NCBI GenBank assembly: GCA_036939355.1
Contig: JALLAP010001898.1
Span: 1-12,320 of the forward strand
Length of the DNA: 12,320 bases
Direction: 5' to 3'
Source: Thalassiosira profunda
Lineage: Eukaryota > Bacillariophyta > Thalassiosirophyceae > Thalassiosirales > Thalassiosiraceae
Part shown: one piece after another, positions 1-7,189 of the stretch
How positions within the stretch are numbered: the first letter of the stretch is position 1
Layout: each line of letters starts with the position of its first letter
Position numbers and translations under genes: made by a program
Notes under the pieces: generated by a model
Told to the model about the DNA's origin: nothing
Databases searched by the model: none
The model's input: only the letters and a program-made list of their open reading frames with translations

Positions 1-1472
1 AGTGCCCCGCGAGCTGCGGTGGCAAGACCAACTTGCTGTTTGTCGATTTGGGCGGCAGAAAGGCGCGCATGGGCGGCTCCTCGCTCGCGCAGGTGTACAA
101 TCAGATTGGCAACGAGAGCCCGGACGTGGAGGATTTTGGCAATCTCAAGAATGCGTTCCTCGTCGTGCAGGATCTGATTGACGGCGGCAAGATTCTGGCA
201 GGCCACGACCGGTCGGATGGAGGACTGGCCGTGGTGCTGATGGAGATGGCCTTCGCCCGCGGAAGCTGCTCTCTCAACGTAGTCGTGCCAGAGACATGCG
301 CCGGCGCCGGCGAGATTGGCACATTGTTCAACGAGGAGGCTGGAATCGTCCTTGAGGTGTCTCCCGAAGAGACTAAAGACGCCATGGAGGCATTTGCGGC
401 CAAGGGGGTGTCCTGCATCGAGATTGGAACCGCGTCGGCCGAAGGCGACTCAATCAAGATTGCCGTTGGAGCATCGCCCCCATGCGTGGACGAGAAGATG
501 ACGGTGCTGCGCGATCTGTGGGAGGAGACGAGCTTCAAGTTGGAGCACAGGCAGCGCAACCCCGACTGCGTCGCTCAGGAGGAGAAGGGATTGAAGAGCC
601 GCACCGCACCGCAGTGGTCGTTGACCTACTCACCAGAGCCAACGGCTGCGGCGGTCATGGATGCGCCCAAGAAGCACAAGGTTGCTGTACTTCGCCAAGA
701 GGGAAGCAACGGCGACCGCGAAATGATCTCTGCCTTCGTTTCGGCTGGCTTCGAGGCATGGGACGTCACTGTCAGCGACCTGGTCAATGGCAACGTGACG
801 CTCGATGACTTCCGTGGCATCGTCTTTGTTGGTGGCTTCTCCTACGCGGATGTGTTGGACAGTGGCAAGGGCTGGGCTGGAGTCATCAAGTTCAATGAGA
901 ACGTTTTCAAGCAGTTCCAGGCATTCCGCGAGCGGAAGGACACTTTCAGTCTTGGCGTCTGCAACGGCTGTCAGCTCATGGCCCTTCTTGGTTGGATACC
1001 CAATGAAGCTGGCCTCTCTGAGGAAAGGCAGCCCCGCCTCCTTGAAAACGACAGCGGCAAGTTCGAGAGCCGATTCTCGAGTGTCAAGATCGTGGAGAGC
1101 CCCGCAGTCATGTTCAAGGGCATGGCGGGCTCGTCGCTCGGCGTGTGGGTGGCGCACGGAGAGGGCCGCTTCCACTTCCCGGACAAGCAGGTTCACGAGA
1201 CTGTGATGTCGTCCAACCTCGCCCCGCTGCGGTACGTGAATGATACGAACGAGGTGACGCAGGAATACCCGTTCAACCCCAACGGCAGCCCCGATGGCAT
1301 GGCGGCGCTCTGCTCGGAGGACGGACGGCACCTCGCGATGATGCCCCATCCGGAGCGAGTCTTCACGGCGTGGCAATGGCCCTGGACGCCAGAGGAGTGG
1401 AAGGGACACAAGGTTGGCGCATGGCTCAAGATGTTCCAGAACGCCAGGGAGTTCTGCGACAACCATTCATAG
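1..1472 (+). CDS. Phosphoribosylformylglycinamidine synthase (FGAM synthase), C-terminal part
   Basis: The enzyme converts FGAR, glutamine and ATP to FGAM in de novo purine synthesis. The frame is open from base 3, with no start codon in view, so the gene begins upstream; about 490 residues are visible, against roughly 1,300 for the usual single-chain enzyme. The first part is the end of the second AIRS-like synthase half, with the family motif HDRSDGGL at 204-227. After a linker comes the class I glutamine amidotransferase domain, from about base 660. Its nucleophile elbow GVCNGCQ lies at 954-974, with the catalytic Cys codon at 960-962, and the His and Glu of the triad are in MMPHPER (His 1347-1349, Glu 1353-1355). 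The stop is TAG at 1470-1472. No intron or break is seen. The family is equivalent to bacterial purL and animal PFAS. A cytosolic or plastid location cannot be decided because the N-terminus is missing. Confidence 0.96.
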   Translation, partial: CPASCGGKTNLLFVDLGGRKARMGGSSLAQVYNQIGNESPDVEDFGNLKNAFLVVQDLIDGGKILAGHDRSDGGLAVVLMEMAFARGSCSLNVVVPETCAGAGEIGTLFNEEAGIVLEVSPEETKDAMEAFAAKGVSCIEIGTASAEGDSIKIAVGASPPCVDEKMTVLRDLWEETSFKLEHRQRNPDCVAQEEKGLKSRTAPQWSLTYSPEPTAAAVMDAPKKHKVAVLRQEGSNGDREMISAFVSAGFEAWDVTVSDLVNGNVTLDDFRGIVFVGGFSYADVLDSGKGWAGVIKFNENVFKQFQAFRERKDTFSLGVCNGCQLMALLGWIPNEAGLSEERQPRLLENDSGKFESRFSSVKIVESPAVMFKGMAGSSLGVWVAHGEGRFHFPDKQVHETVMSSNLAPLRYVNDTNEVTQEYPFNPNGSPDGMAALCSEDGRHLAMMPHPERVFTAWQWPWTPEEWKGHKVGAWLKMFQNAREFCDNHS

Positions 1473-2118
1473 GAGATGGCGCTAGATAGCAGAGGTACTT
1501 GGCTTGTGGCCCAAAGGGAAGGTTGCACGGCCGTCGAGTTCTTTAAGACATCTTAATAAGGCGAGATACATTCTATTAACACCATTGTCCAAACACTAGT
1601 ATGCAAAGCCCCCAGCCGGTTAAATCTGGGAGTAGTTTCCGTTACACTTGACTCTTCATCCGTCGGATGATCTCAGAAGATGAGTTGAGTACCTATCACC
1701 GCTGTTGACGAATCATCAGAATCACTGTCTCGCCTCCGACAGGACTCTCGCAAATCTGGAAAGGAGAGAGACAATTTGATGGCCTTGCTCAACTTTCGAC
1801 GACTAGCTTTGTTCCTTTTCGTTCCAGTCGCCCGGCTTGGATCGACTCTACTGCCCCCCAATGACCGCAGGGCTGAATGATTTGGCCAAAATGACCCCAT
1901 CCGGCATCCACCAACTCTTTTTTGCCCCCACAAAGAAAAAACGGCTCTCTTCCAAGCGAAGAAGGCTCACGCTCATGCGCATTCCAAGCTCCCATCGATT
2001 GCCGCCGCGCGATCACAACAACGACTAAGGAGCGGCCCTTGGGCGGGAGACGTCGAACCCATACTACGAGCGCGCGCACATCTTGTGCTCACAATTGCAA
2101 TCGAGCGCCACTGCAACG
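1473..2118. other. Intergenic region: FGAM synthase 3' UTR and repeat-protein promoter
   Basis: This 646-bp stretch lies between the FGAM synthase stop and the chosen start of the next gene. Short open frames on both strands are below 100 codons, look unlike protein and are not supported. An AT-richer patch around 1540-1600, including CTTAATAAGG near 1554, could belong to the 3' end of the first gene, but I see no certain polyadenylation signal. No RNA gene or repeat of note was recognised. Confidence 0.5.
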
Positions 2119-5100
2119 ATGGCGCCGACTCGCCTCGCCCGGGCGGGCGCCCTCCTCCTCGCCCTTCTCCTCCTGGCCACCGCGGCGGCGGGCGACGTGC
2201 GAAGAAACGAGGGCATTGCCGCGCACCTCGGCGTGTGCCCCGGCGGAATGTGCTACCACATGGATACCGGGCTGTGCTTTCGACTCACCTCCTACGAGTG
2301 CGGGGCCCCCCGTCCCACCCCGCGGCCCACGCCCAACCCCACCTTTGGCACGGTGGTGACCAGTCACGGGGTGGCGATTGTGGTGAGGGATCTGCCGAGG
2401 AACACGGCGCTGAGTCCAGAGGTACGGGCGCACATGCTCCGGGATGTCCGCGACAGACTCGAGAGTGGCCTCAATGGCAAGCTGGACTTTGTAAATGTGG
2501 AGTTTGCGGGCCACCTCCCGCGACCGGACGGGGATAGAACCTCCGCTTCGCTGCCCCTCAACATCCAAGTCCGAGTACGGGCCGATCTCAACGACGTCGC
2601 GTTAGCAAGTATCATGGACGTTCTCAGGGATCTGCTGCAGGATCTGAGCGTGGACTTGAAGGCGCTGGACTACGAGGTGTTCCGGAAGGCCAATCTCGAT
2701 GTGGACACGTTCGATTTCAGGGAGATTTTGAGTGCCACGGCCCGTCCGACGCCCAGGCCGACGCCGAATCCGACGATGCCGACAAGGGTGACGAGCAGTC
2801 ATCGCGTCAAGGTGGTTTTGGACGGGGTGCCAAGGGGGTACAAGATCACTTCTAACGCGAGGGGAACCATCCTCAAGACAGTAAGGAGCATTATCAAAGA
2901 CAACTTGGGGAGCGGGCTGGAGTTGGTGAATGTGGCCTTTGCCGGTCGCTTACGCAGCCAAGTATCGGGACGGGTCTCCCTTCCGCTGCGGGTTACGCTG
3001 CGCGGGCCCAAGGACGTGTCCGACTTCGCCCTCTCCGTTTTGCTCGACGTGCTCGCCATGGAGGGCAATACGATCGCCAACGACCTCAAGGCCAAGGATT
3101 GGGGAACCTTCAAGGATTGTATCGTTTCCACAGGAACGTACGACGAGGCAGACAATGACACCAGTCCGGAGGAGCCGACAGTGCTGGAGAAGAGCGAGCA
3201 TCCGATCGCACTGACGCTCGACAATGTCGCCGCTGGATATCGGCTGTCTCCCAACGACAAGGTCCGGCTGACCCGGTTCGTTCAGAAGCTGCTGGAGGAC
3301 CATTTGGACGACTCGGTGGAGTTGATGGCGGTCGAGTACGCCAGCACAAGGCACGCCAGCCTCTCCGTGCCCATGCTGGTGACGGTCAAGGGCCCGGCCG
3401 ACGAGTCGAGCCAGGCCCTAGCGCACATCATGGACGTTTTGGATGATCACGAGCGCGATATTGTCAAGTTCGTCCAGATCTTGGATGCCGATGCCTTCGA
3501 CACCGCCACGGTGATGGCGGGGCGGTTCGATCCCTCGGCCAGCGCCAACATCAATACCAACGTTCCCATTACGGGGCTAGAGGAAACGAAGCACGCGGTC
3601 CAGCTCGTCTTCAAGAACCTTCCTGCAGGCTACCGCCTTTCGCCCTCGGACCGGGCGTCGTTCATTCGCTTCGTCGAGCGGCTTTTGGCCGACAACCTGA
3701 CCAAGATTTGGAACTCCTCGACGTCGCCTACGCGGGGAAGCGCCGCGCCCTCCAGGCTGTCAGTCAACGCTCGCGCCGGCTCGACGAGCTCGCGCTGCCG
3801 TTGCACATCACTGTCAGGGGCCATCACAACGCCCAGGAGTACGCCCTTTTGTACGTCCTCCAGGTCCTCGAGGCGCACGAGGAGGATCTCATGCAGTTCC
3901 TCGTGTCCCTCGATCGGAACGCGTTCCAGGACGTGGTCGTCAACATTGAATGGGACGCGCGGTTCGGCCTAGAGGAAAGCCGGCATTCCCTTTGGTTGAA
4001 GTTGCGGGACGTCCCGACCGGGTATCGGCTGACCAACCGCGATGTCTCGAGCATCGTGCGCTTCGTGAGGGAGGTGCTCGCCGATAACTTGCACCCGTCG
4101 CTGGAGCTGGTCGAAGTGGCGTACGGCGCCATGAGCGGCGGTCGCAAGCTTTCGCTGCAAGTAGGGCAGCGGCGGCTGGGGACCCACCAAAAAAAGTCCG
4201 AGGAGCTCGACGCCATTCGAGAGTCGGGGACGCAGCGGCGGGGCGCTCTGGTGGTTCCGCTCGTGGTCACCGTTCGCGGGCCAGATGATGAGGTGGATCT
4301 GGCGCTGGCTCGCATTATGCAGGCGATCCGCGGTAGCGTCGGGGAGATTGAGCTGTATCTGGAGTCGGTCGACGGCGTTGCTTTTCAGGTGAGAGTCTTT
4401 ATTTGCATTGACTCTCTTCACGTGCTTCTTGCCACTCACAACGTTCTTCGCCTACTAATCTCTAGAACTCTGAGGTAGAGATCGAGGCTTCTGACCCGGC
4501 CAATCAGGCCGTGATCTTGAGCGAAGGGGAGGAGTCCGGAGGCCAGTCCTGGTGGGTTTGGTTCCTCGTCGCGCTATCCATCCTCGTCCTTTTGTGCATT
4601 TGCTGCATCTGTGCTGGGTGGTGTTGGAAGTACTACGAAGAGACGACTGGGAACGACGAGAAAAACCTCGATGCATACCTGAGCGGCTGTCGCGATGTCA
4701 CGGAGGACAAGCCCAGGTCTAAGCGTCGGGGAAGGAAGAGCAGTCGCGAGGTGCAGCCGATTGTGATTGTGGAGAGGCCAGTCCTGATGGGCCCATCGTG
4801 CGTTCCCAATACCTCCACTATGGTGTCGTACGCTCCGCAAGCTTCTCCTCCGTCGCATCTTCCGGCCCTCGAGGCGGCAGAGCCTGAGAGGCTCGCCCTG
4901 CCGTATTACGAGCAAGGCAGCGGCCACTTGAACGAGCCTTCTGTTGCCTCCACCTACTCATTTTTGTCTGACCGCGGTATGGAGCCACTTGATCGTCTGG
5001 ACCAGTCTGAACCTGAGGGGTTCACGTGCAACGAGCTCGAGGCTGAGGAGGAGGAGGTGAGAAGATCCAATAGAAGGAAAAAGAAGAAGAAGCGTCACAG

Positions 5101-5284
5101 GGAGAGGAAGGCCGATGGCCCGTTCGACATCGACTCGATCAACTCAGACGAGGATCCGGCCAGCATCCTGACAAAGGAGCCCGAAGTACCCAGACTTCAT
5201 TCGAACCGTGGTGGCTTGTTCGCGAGCCTACATCCGTTGGTTGCTGGTGAGAGCAGCGATGAGGAGATTTTGGACAGTTGCTGA
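2119..5284 (+). CDS. Type I membrane protein with five tandem ectodomain repeats (frameshifted, one intron)
   Basis: Family not recognised. Parts: 2119 to about 3705, then about 3705-4388 in another frame, then 4466-5284 after an intron; about 1,030 residues in all. The ATG at 2119 has A at -3 and G at +4 and starts a clear signal peptide (leucine-rich core at residues 10-20, probable cleavage near residues 24-25). A short four-Cys module (Cys 40, 45, 53, 61) and a PTPRPTPNPT linker follow. Then come five related repeats, with a second PTPRPTPNPT linker between repeats 1 and 2. Downstream are a membrane helix (WWVWFLVALSILVLLCICC, about 4547-4603) and a tail of about 220 residues with two strongly basic clusters and an acidic, Ser-rich end. 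The ectodomain has sequons (NDT at 346, NLT at 526). A surface or wall-associated adhesion or receptor role is inference. The frame change near 3700-3707 could be a sequencing error, a true mutation or recoding. Confidence 0.8.
2308..2343 (+). repeat. Pro/Thr linker, copy 1
   Basis: Codes for PRPTPRPTPNPT (residues 64-75), between the Cys module and the first domain repeat. A near-identical linker occurs at 2743-2775. Such linkers are usually extended, exposed and O-glycosylated, which fits an extracellular position. Confidence 0.8.
2350..4388 (+). repeat. Five tandem copies of an unrecognised ectodomain repeat (protein-level)
   Basis: Approximate copies: 2350-2718, 2788-3138, 3181-3513, 3574-3962 and 3966-4388. 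Shared features in order are a hydrophobic strand, a (D/N)(L/V)PxGYxLS-like turn, a helix ending in RFVxxLLxDNL, the strand LELVxVxYAG, the strand LSLPLxVTVRGP, a helix ALxxIMDVL, and a closing LDxxAF. Copies 4 and 5 are closest, both opening with GLEE at a 392-bp offset, one base short of 131 codons. Copy 1 is the most divergent, and copy 5 carries an insertion of about 30 residues before its LVVPLVVTVRGP strand. The alternating strand and helix pattern suggests a small alpha/beta domain, perhaps SEA-like, but this is only a guess. Confidence 0.8.
2743..2775 (+). repeat. Pro/Thr linker, copy 2
   Basis: Codes for RPTPRPTPNPT (residues 209-219), between domain repeats 1 and 2. The protein motif matches the first linker while the codons differ at several third positions, so the copy is old or conserved by selection at the protein level. 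Confidence 0.8.
4389..4465 (+). other. Intron (77 bp, phase 0) in the repeat protein
   Basis: The donor is CAG|GTGAGA at 4389 and the acceptor is CTCTAG| at 4465. A branch-point-like TACTAAT lies at 4453-4459, rather close to the acceptor; CACTCAC further upstream is an alternative. Splicing joins the last ectodomain repeat in frame to the membrane-proximal stalk, beginning NSEVEIEAS. If the intron is retained, the frame stops at 4476-4478, before the membrane helix. Confidence 0.85.
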
Positions 5285-5420
5285 AAGATGGATCGTATGG
5301 AGTGGCGTATCCATGTTCGAGGCGTATGATAGTTTGTTTGAAGAGGGAAATGTACATACAGAGAGGAATGTAAAAGAGTATGTAGAATGTATCTGTTGGA
5401 TGCATTGACTGAATGCAATC

Positions 5421-6667
5421 TCAGTACATCCAGAGGGGCAGCAGCTTTTTGTTGAGCCTTTCTGCAACCTGCGTCAGATCGTATCGCTTCCATTCCAGCT
5501 TCTTTGTCACGAGCGCTGCCACGTCCTCTCTCATGTGCGCCACGCTCTTTGTCCCAATCAGTGGTGTCCCTCCCAACTCCATCGTGAACGAATACAACAA
5601 TACCTGGGGCGACACGCCCATCCTCTCTGCGATGCGTTTGACCACGGCATCGTTCCGTACTTTGCCTCCCGCCGAGCCCGTCAAGATCCAGAAAAGTTGG
5701 TTCGCATAACCGTATTCCTTGAACAGCGGGCGCAGGTCGATGTCGTATCCGCGGTTCGAGTGGAATCGGTTTTGTATTATCGCCGGTTTGATCCGTTCCG
5801 TGTGCAGTTTTGTGAGGTACTCCTTGTCGTGCACGCTCACTACGCCCAAGTGACGCACGACCCCTTTGTCGACGTATGTCTCCAATACCCTCCACGCGCG
5901 TATTGTTTCTTCATATGGTTGCAATTTGGCACGAAAGTTGTGAAACAACAATGCATCAAGATAGTCCGTCTGCAGATTGTATAAGCTGGATTTGATCGAC
6001 AAGTGCACCTGATCCTCGATGCTCAATTCCGGAGAGGGCGGGCAGGATCCATCGTCGAGTAGACAGTTTTGGGTGGCGTATCCGTTGACGGTGTTGGAGA
6101 GGAAGAGGGTTTGCAGGTACAGTTCTTGGCGCGGGACGCCGCTTTCCTTCCACCCCGCGCCGACGCCCGGCTCATTGTATTCATTGTGAAACCCTCCCTG
6201 ATGCGAAATGAGCACAAGATGTGAGCATTTGCAAAGTGAGCAGATGGGTGACACCAACGCCAATAACGCACCGTCGCAATATGTCGAAATCCAGCCTGTA
6301 TCGCCTCCTTCACCAGCCGGGCGGTGTCGTCCCCCTTGCTCTTGGCTCCGTAAACGATGCTCCCCATTGGCGCCCTTCCCTCGGCAGCAGCGGCCGGATT
6401 GGCCGACACCACTTCGTCGCCATCTGCCGCCCCGTCCGCTCCGCCGGCGGCCCCATTTTCGCGGAGGAGGTTGGTCGTGATACCGACAAAGAGGCCGCAC
6501 GTGAGGGCGACCACCGCAATGAGCACCTTGGCTGAGCTCCGTCGGCGTTGCTTTTTTATCCGTCGCTTCTTTGCAAAGTTTGCGAGGCGAGATTGGCTCG
6601 GCGGCGGCGGGTCTAAGATGATAACCGGGCCGCCGTTGCGGGCGGCGTCGGTGCGGCGAGAACGCAT
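5421..6667 (-). CDS. Membrane-anchored aldo/keto reductase family protein
   Basis: Two exons, 6667-6272 and 6197-5421, give 390 residues. AKR proteins normally reduce carbonyls with NADPH in a TIM barrel. Here residues 1-45 are basic (KKRRIKKQRRR), followed by a membrane helix at about 46-66 (KVLIAVVALTCGLFVGITT) and a low-complexity Ala/Gly/Asp linker, so type II topology is predicted. The AKR domain starts near residue 101: LVKEAIQAGFRHIAT, NEYNEPGVGAGW, YLQT, TDYLDALLFH, GVVRHLGVVS, and a late IGTKS in the usual cofactor region. Tyr 139 and His 218 fit the catalytic tetrad, but Ala 131 stands where Asp is usual and Leu 163 where Lys is usual. The start is the first ATG before the basic segment. 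The gene converges on the repeat protein (136 bp between stops) and diverges from the MBD/HMG gene. The family is clear; activity and substrate are not. Confidence 0.87.
6198..6271 (-). other. Intron (74 bp, phase 0) in the AKR gene
   Basis: On the minus strand the donor is GCGACG|GTGCGT, beginning at 6271, and the acceptor is CGCATCAG| ending at 6198. Splicing joins FRHIAT to GGFHNEYNE, which restores the spacing normally seen between the Asp and Tyr positions of related AKRs (eight residues). The unspliced sequence breaks the AKR similarity in both frames. Confidence 0.87.
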
Positions 6668-6739
6668 GGGCGCTTGGCGTGCGTGCAGCCGCTGGCCGGC
6701 AGGTCGGGGTCGCGGGGGGCGGGGGTGAATGCACTCACC

Positions 6740-6747
6740 GCTGAGCG
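6740..6747. repeat. Target site duplication, left copy
   Basis: GCTGAGCG directly abuts the left terminal inverted repeat and is identical to 6887-6894. Confidence 0.8.
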
Positions 6748-6886
6748 TAAGCCTGGGCAAAAGAACAAAGCCACTTTGGCTGAATTACAAAGTCAATTAC
6801 AAAAAAGAGGCCTACGTATTCCTACGTATGTAATTCAGCCAGCCCCAAACCCCAGAATTACAAGATTGTTCTTTTGCCCAGGCCTA
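6748..6886. mobile_element. MITE-like non-autonomous DNA transposon (139 bp)
   Basis: The ends form terminal inverted repeats of 21 bp, left at 6748-6768 and right at 6866-6886, with one mismatch at position 3 (TAAGCC... against TAGGCC...). The shared core is CCTGGGCAAAAGAACAA. The element is flanked on both sides by the identical 8-mer GCTGAGCG. A second, inner inverted repeat of 13 bp (6777-6789 with 6829-6841) and a short direct repeat CCTACGTAT (6811-6819, 6821-6829) lie inside. It has no coding capacity. An 8-bp duplication is typical of hAT and P superfamilies; which one is not decided here, although the TA(A/G) start is compatible with hAT. Confidence 0.85.
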
Positions 6887-6894
6887 GCTGAGCG
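6887..6894. repeat. Target site duplication, right copy
   Basis: GCTGAGCG directly abuts the right terminal inverted repeat. The perfect match to the left copy suggests a fairly recent insertion. Confidence 0.8.
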
Positions 6895-7189
6895 CTGACG
6901 CTGACGCGCTGATGAGATAATCTGAGATCAAGCTATTTCACGTAAGTACGTACGTAGCCGTAGCAATGAAGCTGAAACTGCCGAAGTGAGGCGCCCTGCC
7001 TCTGCCGACACGCCCAGCCCCAATCCCAGGCGACAGACCGTCGACGCGTGAGAGGCGGCTGGCTGGTATACCCTTCGGCGGGCTCATCGTTGGAAATTCG
7101 CGCGGCGCAGCATTTATCAATCGCAAGATCTAGCGCACATCAAAGGTGCTCCGCCTCCACCAAAATCCGCCACCCTCACCCAATCCATC

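Larger units (their letters stand above)
6668..7189. promoter_or_regulatory. Divergent promoter region of the AKR and MBD/HMG genes
   Basis: These 522 bp separate two start codons that point away from each other, so both promoters must lie here. A G-rich patch (6706-6725) is next to the AKR start, a MITE occupies 6748-6886, and tandem CTGACG copies and a GTACGTAC palindrome (6947-6954) follow toward the MBD/HMG gene. I see no convincing TATA box or other named element. Confidence 0.6.

Noticed and set aside
630..1466. A 278-codon open frame antisense to FGAM synthase
   Set aside because: It lies wholly opposite the conserved amidotransferase domain, shows no family resemblance, and is explained by the GC-rich codon use of the sense gene.
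3700..3710. A short intron or a classical -1 slippery site to explain the frame change
   Set aside because: No GT-AG pair fits without deleting conserved repeat residues, and ACCAAGATTTGG does not match the XXXYYYZ heptamer.
5401..5417. TGCATT-GACTG-AATGCA hairpin between the convergent stops
   Set aside because: A 6-bp stem is expected by chance at this length, and intrinsic terminators of this kind are not a feature of eukaryotic protein-coding genes.
6706..6725. G-rich patch as a possible G-quadruplex
   Set aside because: Only three separate G tracts of three or more are present close together, so the standard four-tract pattern is not met.
6272..6734. Extending the second AKR exon frame upstream to a 437-codon protein
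   Set aside because: The upstream part is Arg/Pro-rich without AKR similarity, whereas the other frame gives the membrane anchor and the start of the AKR barrel, joined by good splice sites.
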